Source of the DNA: Proteromonas lacertae
Taxonomy: Eukaryota; Sar; Bigyra; Opalinata; Proteromonadidae
NCBI GenBank assembly: GCA_002245135.1
Contig: NGBS01000605.1
Span: forward strand, 1 to 64,000
Direction of reading: 5' to 3'
Length of the DNA stretch: 64,000 nucleotides
In this document: positions 1 to 11,433 of the stretch, piece after piece
How the letters are laid out: every line of letters starts with the position of its first letter
Numbering within the stretch: position 1 is the first letter of the stretch
Position numbers and translations under genes: made by a program
Notes under the pieces: model-generated
What the model was told of the DNA's origin: nothing
What the model saw: the letters and a program-made list of their open reading frames with translations, nothing else
Database searches by the model: none

Positions 1-1
1 T

Positions 2-968
2 GAAATATCTTCCATTCAGAAAAAAGAAATTTTACATTTAGCTTATGAAATAAGAGAGAAAAATAACAACAAGAGAAATAAAAGACATATTAGAATGAAT
101 GAAGCATTATTAATAGCAGAACAACAATATTTGACAAATAACAACAACAACAAAAACAATGATAGTAGTGAATGTTTTGATAATAAAGACTGTATTAAAT
201 ATTTCAAATTGTGTATTAATGAAACAAAGAAACTATTTAATGAGAATAATAATGAAAAATAAACAATATTCAAATAATAAAAATACTATTCATTTTTTCT
301 TAGCCAATTTATATATAGAATTAGCAGAAATATTATCGATATATAATAAAAGAGAAGGATTGAGATATTATTCAATAGCATTTAATATCTGTTTGTCTAA
401 TTATTCTGTCTCTTCAAAGAATGGAATTTATACCTTTAAATCACCTGTTATTAACCAACCAATCATTTTCTATTTATACCTCTGTTTAGGAAAGATTGAA
501 TATTGCTTAAAGTATCATTATTCTGCAGCAGAACATTACACAATTGCTGCTGAATATTTGACAAATATATTCACAAATTATGAGAATGATTTAGATAAAT
601 TTAAGGATTATTCTATTACTTATTTAAATAACATTGAAGATACTTATAATTATTGGATTAAAGCTGGAGAATGTTATATGAATATCAATTATAGATCAAA
701 TTCTATTTATTGTTATGAAAATGCAATTAAAATGGTGAATTTGTTGTATAATGAGAATAATGAATATGAAATTGATTGCTATAAAATATTGGCTGATTTA
801 TATTATCCTATTGATAGGAATAAATGTGTTGAGATGTTAATTAAATGTCAAAATGCTTGGAAAGTATTGTATGGTAGTGATTCTAGATTTTATATTCATT
901 TAGCACAGTTGATCGAGTCTGTTGCAATGCAAACTCCAGAGAAACAAATAAATAATAATTTTCAATAA
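2..968 (+). CDS. TPR-like protein, 3' part (possibly SMYD-family C-terminus)
   Basis: This is the 3' part of a gene that begins before the window. The frame opening at base 2 reads as coding to about 212, then must switch frame. A GTATTA donor at 213 and a TTTCTTAG acceptor ending at 303 restore one reading frame, although at 91 nt this intron is long for the locus. The downstream exon is helical and rich in paired Tyr/Leu/Ala motifs, as in TPR-like repeats. It ends with a segment, AWKVLYGSDSRFYIHLAQ, that resembles the last helix of SMYD-family lysine methyltransferases (a T/Y-G-x-x-S/H motif followed by a helix). No SET or MYND residues are visible because the 5' part is missing. The family call is tentative; a plain TPR scaffold is equally possible. 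Confidence 0.45.
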
Positions 969-1063
969 TGTAATTAATTATGTTGTTTTTGATTTAAATT
1001 GTAAAAAAACAACAATTTAATAGTAAAGTTTTTAACATATTATGTCATTTTATTAACTAACTT

Positions 1064-1657
1064 TTAGTTATTCTTAAGCTTTAATAGCTTTTTGGCTTTT
1101 GGTTTTAATGTCCAGCTTGCTAATCCAAGACATACAACAGCTGTTCCGAGATAAATAACCCATGATGATGAAATGATGCTCTTGAATGTCAATTGTTCTG
1201 GGAATATTCAAAATACATGTGTCTTAAACCACCAGCGAAGTGATATAATACACAATATGATGTTATAAATTTAGTACACCATAATAAAATACCATGTCCC
1301 TTTAACCATTCAACCCATTGCATTGGATCACTAACAAAAGATCCTAAACCAACTAAGCCAATACCTATACAATTAAAAAATTATAATTTGAATAAATATA
1401 CCACCTACAAGTCCCATACCAGTTAAACGGTGAGCACCTGATGAAACTGAACCCATATGAATATGATAAATAGATAAACAAGGTGAGGTAAATCTACCTT
1501 TTGCTCTTTGTCATCAGAATAACTAAAAAAATAACATAAACAGAGAAAAGAAATACACTGTTCTTTGTCCAATTGTTGATAATAATGGTGTGCAACGAGA
1601 TACTGCATTACGAGCTCTGCAAGCAGCTAAAGATGAACGGGTGAATGAAGAAAGCAT
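1064..1657 (-). CDS. SDHC: Succinate dehydrogenase cytochrome b subunit (SDHC)
   Basis: Membrane anchor of mitochondrial complex II, which binds heme b and ubiquinone and passes electrons from succinate oxidation. The N-terminus, beginning MLSSFTRSSLAACRAR, is Ser/Arg-rich like a mitochondrial presequence. Introns at about 1506-1556 and 1365-1404 join three exons. The family core is clear: FTSPCLSIYHIHMGSVSSG, then AHRLTGMGLVGG, and the heme-histidine helix HFAGGLRHM, followed by a last hydrophobic helix and a Lys-rich tail. After GGLRHMY the frame has to change by one base around 1196-1215, because the last membrane helix lies in another frame. No plausible intron explains this, so it is a sequence indel or a real lesion. 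The start at 1657 is the ATG that opens the presequence. Confidence 0.85.
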
Positions 1658-2090
1658 ATTAACTTATATTAAAAAGATTAAAATTGGGGAGTTTCATACA
1701 GCACGGCGAATCCACAAAAATATATAACAATGCTATTAAGAGGATTCTGACGTGACAGATTAATGAAATTTTCATACCCCAAATATTTCAAAATGATTAC
1801 TATTAACATTTGTCAGATGTAATTAATTAAATATCCTTGTTTTTTCTTTAATAAAAATGCCTAGAGCATAATAAAATGATAAAAAATTAAAATCATAATT
1901 TCAAAAATGATTATGATGAGATTCATCGTTGATAGTGAAATTGAACATCTATCATTTAAATTTTCAGATTTATTTTAAATCATAAACATGATGATTTTAA
2001 TTTCATATAAACATAAAATAATTCAGTGTTTTTATTAAATATGATGAAATAGTGTTTCTGACATGTAAAATGTAATAATAACCTTCAAAA
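1658..2090. other. Intergenic, no gene seen
   Basis: An AT-rich spacer between the divergent SDHC and MFS genes. It should contain both promoters, but I see no convincing motif, RNA gene or coding frame. Confidence 0.5.
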
Positions 2091-3677
2091 ATGAAAACAA
2101 TTCCTCTTTGGTTATCTATTGGTATAATTTATTTAATTGTGTTTTTTGACTGTAATGGGGTTTCAATGATTGTGCCTATACTCCCGAAATATTCAGAGAA
2201 GTTCGGATCTTCATCGTTTGTTCATGGAATCACCTTTATAGCTTATCCTACAACTGGATTCTTTAGTACTATGATTATGGGCTGGTTGAGTGATAAATAC
2301 GGGAGAAAAGCGCTGATGGTAGCTTCAATTGTTGGATCTTGTGTAGGTGCGATCTTTCAGTTTTTATCAAATGAACACTGGCAATTTATTCTAGCTCGTT
2401 GTTTCACAGGAGCTCTAGGAGGTTCAATGACAGTCGCATCATCTTATATAGCCGATGTTTTTGATCCTCTTGAAAGACCAAAACAACAAGCAAGGTTGTC
2501 TGGTGTAATATCTTTATCTTATTTAATTGGTCCAGTAATTGGATCATTTTTAGGTGATGTAGAATTGAATTTACCTCTTTATGTTATAAGTGGATGTGCT
2601 GGATTGGTATTTATAATAGTAGTGTGCTTTCTACCTGATTCAAAGGAATATACAAAGAATAAGAACAATGAGAATAAAGAAATTAAGGCTGTAGAATTAG
2701 GAACAAAAAACAGAAACAAACACAATAATAACAGAAGGAAATGAAAAAGTTGAAGAAAAAATTGAAAATTCTACAAAAGAAGCAACAACAGAATCTGAAG
2801 AAAAAACAAAAGAAGAGACAACATCATCAACAACAACAACAACAGAAAAACCAACAGAAATAAATGATAATACAATAACAATCACAATAGATACATCACA
2901 AAATAGTGAAAATGAAAAACTAGTAAATGAAAATGATTTATCACCAATAAATGTGGATAATAATATAACACAAATGATTGTTCCAAAGAAGTATCAGTTA
3001 CTCGTGCATCATTTATATCTGAAAATAATAATAATATTAATAATAATAACAAAGAAACACCTATAGATCCTAAAGAAGAAAGGAAAAATAACATTTCTTT
3101 ATTTTTGATATTTGTGGAGTGTTTCTTTTTAGTTTCATCATTGATGGCACAAGATATTGGATTTCCAGTTTTTGCTGAAAAACAGTTAAAAATTAGTACA
3201 ACAATCAGTGGAATATTTTTCAGTAGTTTTGGCTTATTTTTCATAGTTTTTGAGTGGTTTTTATTTGATCTAATTCGAAGATATGTTTCTTTACCAATAA
3301 TTTTAGTTTTTGGAACAGTAGTTCAAGCTATTGGTTGGCTATTTGTTGGTTTTATAAAGAATAATGTTTGTAGTTATATTGGATTTTACATAATGGGATC
3401 AGGATCTGCTCTTTGTTATTGTTTACCTGCAATTATTATCTCATTACTTTCAAAACCAGAAGTACAAGGTAAAAACATTGGAATATGTCAAGGTTTTGAT
3501 GGTAGTGCTAGAATTTTCCCACCTTTATTTTATGCAGCTTTATTTGATGTAAATTATTATGTGCCATTTGAATTAGCAATGGGTTTAAGTCTAATGGCAT
3601 TGTGTTTTGCTGTGGCTTTCTATTGTATAAATGGTAAGAATCCTAAACTAGCTGCTAAAAATAAACTTAAACATTAG
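2091..3677 (+). CDS. Major facilitator superfamily transporter (interrupted frame)
   Basis: Multi-pass membrane transporter. Residues 1 to about 185 form the first six-helix half and carry the MFS loop motif GWLSDKYGRKALM between helices 2 and 3. The second half, from about 3105, has five or six further hydrophobic helices. The two halves lie in the same frame. The hydrophilic, Glu/Thr/Asn-rich central loop (about 2708-2990) is open in a different frame. It is entered at an A6 run near 2704-2709 and left near 2985-2992, so two compensating one-base shifts are needed. Amino-acid composition stays loop-like in the shifted frame, which argues that the protein is real and the sequence carries indels. 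No substrate can be assigned. The start at 2091 is the first ATG before helix 1. Confidence 0.75.
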
Positions 3678-3791
3678 TTTTTGACATATATATAATTTAG
3701 TATAATGATTTTTTTTTGTTTTAAACATTGTATGAAAAGAAATACCCCAATTTAATATTTCAAGCATAGTTTGAGTGTCAATTAATCGAAA

Positions 3792-5150
3792 ATGAACAGA
3801 GCTAGAGATATTATTTACTCTCCTTTAGAAAAGAAAGGTTATGTAACAGCAGCTGAAAGTCATATTGTGGAAGTTCCATTAGTTTTAGTTGGATTAATTG
3901 CTGCTGCTTATATTTTAATCTTTATGAAGTCAATATTAATACCATTTGTTTTTGCTATGTTATTGGTATATGTCATCCGTCCAGTAGCTGATTTCTTTTA
4001 CACTCCATTCGAAGACTGCTGTCGTAGAAACTCAGATAACCAAGATAGATATCCAGTATATATACATAAATATTTTAATTTTATTTATATTCATTATCGA
4101 TAGAATGATTCGCCAATACATCGATCAAGAGTGGAATACAAAGCTCGTTGTCCTAGATTTATAGCAGTATTTCTAGCAATAATTATATCTGTGTTTGTAA
4201 TGTGTGCATTAGTCCTTCTTATTCTTGATTCAGTATAATTATTCTTTCTAATATTATTCTATAAATAGGTTGAATCAGTAACAGCAAAAGACATTGAAAC
4301 ATTTCAAATAAGAGCAATTCGATTGGCAAAATCCATTACAAAGTCAGCAGAGAAACTGTTTGGAATAAATATAGAAAAAATAGTCAGATCATTTTTAGAT
4401 AACGTATTATATATATAATAATTATAATTATTATATTTTAATAGTTACCAATCCAATCAATTATTCAAAGTGTATTAATCTACATCTATGAACTTATTGT
4501 TGGATTATTATTCGTTATACTCATCGCTATCTATTTACTATTTGATGATAATACTTCCACTTCACATAGCAGAAGTGAATTAAAACATGAGATTGATAAA
4601 CAAATTCAATATTATTTAGGTATTAAGACTATAATAAGTGGAACTGTCGCTTTAATTATTTATATATTCTTTGGGCCAATAATGAGAGTAAGATTTGGCA
4701 ATGTATTTGGTATTTTAACTTTCTTATTGAATTATCTACCAAATATTGGACCAATTATTGCAACTTTTATTCCAATTCCTATCATTCTGTTGGATGATAA
4801 TGTCACATTTAGTAAATTCCTTTTAATACTTCTATTTCCTGGTGTATATCAAATATTTATATATTTTTTATTTATAGTGTATTCATTGTATTATAGGTAA
4901 TTGTATTGAACCTTCAGTTTTTGGTAAATCTTTTGAATTACATCCAGTAATAGTTCTTCTTTCCTTAGCTTTATGGTATTCAATTTGGGGTATTACTGGT
5001 GCATTTTTGGCTGTCCCTATAATGGCAGTTATGAGAATCGCACTTGAAAATTATCATCATCCTTATGCAAAGGTATATGTTAATATAATATATTGATATT
5101 TATAGTTTGTTGTTAATTTATTGAATGGTAATATTTGGCAAGATAGTTGA
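3792..5150 (+). CDS. AI-2E family (PF01594-type) membrane transporter
   Basis: Polytopic membrane protein of the AI-2 exporter-like superfamily, which also has eukaryotic members; the substrate is unknown. Six exons joined by introns 4056-4103, 4233-4268, 4404-4444, 4842-4896 and 5073-5105 give one continuous frame. Family hallmarks lie in the C-terminal half: FGILTFLLNYLPNIGPIIA, a Pro-rich loop, then GNCIEPSVFGKSFELHPVI and a WGITGAFLAVPIMAV ending helix. The N-terminus has two hydrophobic helices after about 35 residues of cytosolic sequence. The last exon encodes only 14 residues and ends at TGA 5148-5150. The gene is intact throughout, unlike its MFS neighbour. Confidence 0.75.
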
Positions 5151-5328
5151 AATTTAAAAATGACATTTAAATTGTGTAATAAAATAATATAAGTATTTAA
5201 ATTCTTTCTTTTTTTTGAATATTGTTATTGTTATTGGCGTGTTATATTTTGATTTAATTATTTTGAAATAATTAATCAACTCAAACCATGTATTCGACAA
5301 GAAATAGAACGTTATAATAATAAGACAT

Positions 5329-7459
5329 CTATATTTTTATATTTGGTATAAAACTCTTCACACCTTCAATATTAGGATTAGTTTTATACACGACACTTTT
5401 ATATTTTTGTTCATAACATTTTATAGCAATTGTTCCAGGCTCTATTTCTAATTTTGAGTCATTTACATAAAACTCTGTTTTTCTAGTTGATGATATATAT
5501 TTGACTTTCATTTTTCCTGGTTTTCCTGTTTTTGGATCAGCTAGTCCAGTTAAATGTGATATTGGCAAAGTATTTACATTTGATGTTGATGTTGATGTTA
5601 ATGGTGATATATTATATCTACTTAATGATACAACAACATAATGGAAATTCGACCAACCACATTTTAAATACAAACATATCATACATTCTTTAACAACATC
5701 ATCACAATTGCTTAATTTTCTATTATCATTTATTACATGTATGAAGCAATTATTCAACATGTAAACCATTTCCCTATTATTTAGAGTAGCTAAATGGAGT
5801 AGATATCTATTCTCTTTTGTAGTAGAATATATATCTCCATTGAATAATTTTGTAAAACTATCAAAGTCATTTGCACCTACTTCTTCTAGTCGAATAGTAA
5901 TATTCTCTGTGTGATATAAAATATTATACCATATTAATTCTTGAAATAATAACTGTAATAGTTGAGGATTATTATCATGATAAACATTTTCAAATACTCT
6001 TTCAATTTCATTAACATCATTTTCTTCAGCTATGTGTTCGATACATTCAAATATATAGTCAAACACATCATCAGAAATAAACTTCATCTCATGTTCATTT
6101 ATCCTATCATAACATTTAGCTGTATGCTGTTGATTTTTATATGGAATTGAATATTTTATAATATAATGACTCAATGTACTATCAAAAACAGTTGTTCTTC
6201 TTTTAGATATTTTATCTTCTTCACTTCTAGATTTACATGGATATAAATATGACTTTAGAAATTCTATATAACCAACACCACCTATTATTCTGTTAATACC
6301 TTTAGTATATTGTTCATTCCAATAATCTTTTTCATAACATACACTATAGATAGCGGCATAGTAAATATGTCTTGGAACATTTCCATATTTACAACTGAAT
6401 CTTTCTGCAGCATCTAATAAATCATGAGGTAAACATTTTTCTCTCCATTCTTTTATTTCATCATTACTAAATACATCCATATAATAACAAAAATGTTTAA
6501 ATCTTGATTTATAAAACTCTCCATAATTCTTGTAGTCTGGTGAGGTAATATAAAATATTGTCTGAGAATTAGCTGTAGAACTTTTAAGGTTAAAAGAATC
6601 AGATATTGCTATATCACAGTCTATCATTTTACTACAACGTTTTACTTTTGATTTTTTTAAATTATATCTATCAAAATAAGGACTGTCAATTCTGCTTTTA
6701 TAAATATTTGTTACTATAGGTTCATTAATTTTCTTCCCTAATAACATAATCTTTTTCAATAGAAATATAATAAATGATGTCTTACCACATCCAGGATTAC
6801 CTCTTAATAGAAAACTGAACTTATTATCTTCAACAATTTCTTTGTTTTTTTCCTTCTTTTTGTCTATAAAACTTTTTATTAAGTCTAACTTTTCATTTAT
6901 ATTGCTCATTTTATCAACAGGAGTTAATTCTTTCTTACACTTTACCTTTATTTCATTCCCATAATACTTTTTGAGTGTATGAATAATTCTTTTCACTTTA
7001 CTTAACTCTTCACTTTCATTGTAAGGAATATTTATACCTTCATCATCATCATCATCGCTATCTTCTTCTTTTTCATCATCATCATCTTCTTCATCATCAT
7101 CATCATCTTCTTCTTCTTCTTCTTTTTCATCATCATCATCATCATCATCTTCATCTTCATTATTTTTTCCATTATCTATTTCAGAATAATCATCATAAAC
7201 TAAATCACAGTTTTTTATACTATCATCTCCTTCACCATTAATATCTCCATAATCTTCATCTTCTTCTTCCTCTTCCATATCTTCATATTTTTCTTCTTTC
7301 TTGACCACTTGTTCTACATATTTATCTCTATGATTTCTTAATTTAATATATAAAATGTATAACATTAAATCATTCCATATTTCTTCATAAACACTTCGAA
7401 TATAAACTTTTCTAACTGGATATTGATAAATATCACATTCTATCTAATTGTACTTTCAT
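5329..7459 (-). CDS. Crinkler/RHS-like (CR-type) P-loop NTPase with long acidic insertion
   Basis: Resembles the Crinkler-RHS class (effector-type or genome-resident P-loop proteins of protists and fungi). The header YPVRKVYIRSVYEEIW lies just upstream of the 7365 ATG in the same frame, so the gene probably starts near ATG 7459, but a one-base shift at about 7440-7459 is then needed. An Asp/Glu tract of roughly 100 residues follows (about 7030-7290). Next come a Walker A motif RGNPGCGKT (near 6790) and the segment ITSPDYKNYGEFYKSRFKH with FSNDEIKEW, which matches the SSP...yMP.WsldEL pattern of this class, then KYGNVPRHIYYA. The C-terminal 80 residues lack the P-x-x-D...Q-x-T nuclease motif seen in the next gene. 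It lies directly downstream of that paralogue on the same strand. The function is not known. Confidence 0.6.
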
Positions 7460-7503
7460 TTTTATTAATTTTTACTGGTTTTTGAAAAATTTTACATAAA
7501 CCA

Positions 7504-10500
7504 TTAGTAGCTATTATTATATATTATTAGAATCAATATACTTGTTCGGTTTAAACAATATTTTTTTAACTTTCCTTTCATTGATTGCAAATATGAATAA
7601 GCTTCATTAACATCTGTTTTAAGGCGCTGTTCCAATATTCTATCAATATTTGTGTTTAACGTTATACTATCCCTTATAGTTTTTATATAACTGTACTTTC
7701 CTTCTACACCATTTTCGTAAACTTCTAATTCTTCCTTTATTGTATTAGGATTATTTAAAATACTTTCAAATACACTGTAATCACATTCTTTATCATCATC
7801 TTCATTTTTATTTTTATAAATTTCTATGGATAAATGTGAACATTTTTTAGTTTGAAATAGTAAAGATTTTTCTTGGCAATCATCCTGTTGTTTAAGAAAT
7901 TTTAAATAGTTATACAAATAATCTGAATCCATTCTAAAATTAGATGATCTAAGTCTTTTTGCTTTTATAGATATAATAATTTGTCTTGGATCACATTCAT
8001 TATTATTATTATTATTATTTGGCTCTTCAGGTTGTAATGGTTTATTTGATTCTCCCTTTTTACTCATTTTTCTAGGTGGTTCACAAACATCATTCCAATC
8101 ATAATCTCTATCCATTTCTTCTTCCATTTTTGCTGTTAATAAGCTGTAATGACCAAAATCTAATTCACCAATATCAGCATGAAGATTACACTTCTCTTGT
8201 TCAAATAATATATAAACTATATTATATATTGGATTGGATTTCTCTAATTGATTGATAATACTATCATTATTAGTTTCTGCTGAAAACACTTCTTCGGTAA
8301 TATTCTATAATAATAGTAATAAAATAATATACTGCAATAATTTCTTTCTTCATATCATCTTTCTTTTTATAGTCAAAGTCATTGTATATTATATCTATCA
8401 AATAATCATCTAAATCATTTAATTCTTTCTCATGTACTCTATTTTTTACCATTACATTTGACTGTTTAAGATCATACAAATGAATTAATTGAAGTTTATA
8501 TTCTAATGAGACAAATTCATAATGTAATTTAGTTTGTAATGAGAATAGTTGATGGTGAAATAAATGTAATTCATATTTATTCTGCGTTAATAAAGCTTCT
8601 TTCGATTTTTCCAATTCATCTGATAGGTCTTTATCATTATTTACTGCTTGGAGCTCGTATGATAAAGTAAATAACTTATTTAGCGATAACAGTATTGTTT
8701 GTTCATCTTGTGGTGTGTGTTGTTGTAAATTATATTTCCCAATCAATAGAGATTCTATATCTAAAAACTGTTTTAATGATTGAAATAATTTCTGTATAAT
8801 ACATAATTTACTTTGAAATAATAACAGTTGTGGTAGTTCTTTTGGAGAATCTGTTGATTCACCATAACCAAATGTTGAAATATAATTTGAAAATGATATT
8901 AATTGTTTTTCAACCATTCTACTTAAATCACCCAACACTGGAAAAGTAGTATTCATAATTTCTTGTATTTTGAATTGTAATACCTGTAAGTTATTCAGAG
9001 TTTCTTCTACATGTAAATCAAATGATTCTAATTGCGTTTGGATTTCCTGTAATTGTATAGGTTTTTCCTGTGGCTTATTGTCTAACCCAGATATTTGATT
9101 CGATAAATTTGTTTGCTGAGTAGATAATACTTCTTTCATTTGTTGTTTCAATTCATCTATTTTTGAATATAATCTGTTCTTTGTATTTTCTAATTCATCC
9201 AAATCATTGTTTTTACTTCGTAGCTGTCTATCAATATTATTTACTAATTTAGTTATTTTCTATAAACTGGATAGAATAATTTCAATGTTTCATTAACTGT
9301 TTCTGTTATACTATCCAGTTTATGTAATTCGATTATTAATATATATTCTTGAATTGGTAATGTAAGTTTATCATTTTTAATGAATGACAATTTGTCTGTT
9401 ATTTTATTCAATTGTTCTTCTAATGAAATTAATACTTCCTTTAACAATTCTAATAAGTAATGTGGAGTAAATTCTTTAATACCTTCAATAAATCTTAATT
9501 CTTTCTTCAATTTTATCCCATCGCTTAATTCAATATCCAACCACTTAAAAGTATTTATATCACTATCTAATACATTCTTAAATTGTTCTTGTCTCTCTTT
9601 TGTATAGAAATTAATTAATTTATGATCAATATTTCTTCTGTTGCTTATTTCATTTATTAAGAACTATAATAATAATAATAATAATAATAATATATACATA
9701 TGTTTCACATAATATTCTCTTCCTTTCATCCATCTGTAATATATAATTCATTTTCAATTCATTTGGAATATAGCCATTTTGATATAGGGATGATACTAAA
9801 ATTGTTCTATTCTCATCACTAAAATTATTCTTATTCTTCTTCAATATAAGATTTCTTAAATATTCAATAATATAGCTTTTATGACGATTATATAACATCT
9901 ACATATTTATAAAAATAAATACCAATACATTTAATAAAGCGATTACGTTAAGTTTAACTTCATGGTTTGTATCTTTGGTCATTTGAACAGCAGTTATGTT
10001 GAATTTATTGATTATACATCCATCAATACAGGGGAAATTGCATACTTCACTGAAATCTAAGTATAATCCATCAACTACTACTTTTGTACCACCTCTTTCC
10101 TTTCCTTGATACACATCACCATTTAAATATGTTAATATTTCATATATTTTGTGGATATAATATTTATTCTCTGGAAGATATATCAAATCATAATCATTCA
10201 ATTTCAAATGTTTATAAATACAACTGCTGTTAGACAATATTATGTGAACCAATCTCTCATATATCTTCCCATCATTATCCTTCATAAATACATTATATAA
10301 TTCTTTGAAATGTTTTTTGTCTATAAAGTAATGACTTAATATATAATTCTTTATTTCTTCTGATCTAAATCTTAATCTATCTGGAATAACATCTATTCTA
10401 TCAGTATCGTAAATATAGCATCTTTGATCATATTGAGGTGGTATATATAATTGTAATTGATGTTTGCTTTCAACATTTGTTAAATATTGGGATAAGTCAT

Positions 10501-11131
10501 CTTCTTGTGATATTTGGTTTATATCACATCCATACTTTATACACCTTCTTATTTCACTATAATTTTTATGTAATAAATCCACTATAATCTCTTTTAACTC
10601 TTCTTCATTAAAATTAGGTAAGTAGAATTGTATTGGAGCTCTTTTATTACTCATCACTTTGTATTTCTCTGCTTCTGGACTACTAATCATAATTATTATC
10701 TCATCACTGCTGAAATCATCTTCGCGTATCTCTTTATTATCACTAATAATTATCGTCTTACTATTCGTATTAGGTAAATTATTTGTTGCAGTAAATCTTT
10801 CACCATAACATTCTCTAAAATTGTATTTTTTTGTACCTTCCTCTCTATCACCAAAAATTATTATAATATAGTTATTGAAATCTTTATCATGATTAAAGCA
10901 GTAAGATAGAAATACACATAAACATGTCTTCCCTGTAGCTTCGTTTCCATATACCAAAAAACACTTTTGAAGAATAGTACTGTTTGATTTTTTTATAATC
11001 CTTCTCATTTCGTTATAAATTCTGATATAACATTCTCTCACAAGCATTTTAGGATATTTTGTAGAATAATGATTCATACCTGGTTTTTTAATTATTTTCA
11101 AGTGGTTGACAGAAGAATAATTCAATGACAT
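7504..11131 (-). CDS. Crinkler/RHS-like P-loop NTPase with REase-like motif and long coiled-coil C-terminus
   Basis: Start is the first ATG (11131). The header YPKMLVRECYIRIYNEM matches that of the downstream paralogue. Walker A GNEATGKT lies at about residues 62-69, followed by ISSPEAEKYKVMSNKRAP and YLPNFNEEELKEI, the conserved core pattern of Crinkler-RHS NTPases. Near residue 375 come NFPCIDGCIINKFN and AVQMTKDTNHEV, matching the D...Q-x-T restriction-endonuclease-fold signature of the class. Introns 9899-9928, 9664-9697 and 8305-8332 (28-34 nt) then carry the frame into about 700 residues of Leu/Gln/Glu-rich predicted coiled coil and an Asn-run-bearing tail. One extra base is needed at an A4 run near 9256-9260. 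A split into two genes is possible, but the first two introns join in phase. Confidence 0.6.
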
Positions 11132-11433
11132 TTTGAATAAACAATCAAAATAGGAACAAGCTTTAATCAAGCCATTTTAATTTTAGACATAATAAAGCTA
11201 ATCAAATAGTTTATTGTAGGTGAGGTATAATATTCAACCCATCAAGCGATTACTATGGCTGTTCATGATTAATTAAAAAATAATTTTGAAATGGATTACA
11301 GCTTTTATGAAGTATTTTTTGCTTGAAAGTATTGTATATAAGAAGTAATTCAATACTTGAAAATAAGAACAGTAACATTTGTTAAATACAAAGATACTTT
11401 ACAAAGAGCAGTAGAACATATTCAACAAAACAA
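11132..11433. other. Spacer between CR gene and BRAP2-like gene
   Basis: Contains the GGCTTGAT-type motif on the minus strand at 11167-11174, about 36 bases before the start of the CR gene. A short coding-looking stretch (about 11357-11440, plus strand) reads KIRTVTFVKYKDTLQRAVEH, but it runs straight into the antisense of BRAP2 and has no clear start, so I do not call it a gene. Confidence 0.4.

Noticed and set aside
5329-11131. Ordinary AAA ATPase or NLR-type NTPase for the two P-loop genes
   Set aside because: The SSP...P...EL pattern with the D...Q-x-T end fits Crinkler/RHS better, though only a profile search can settle it.
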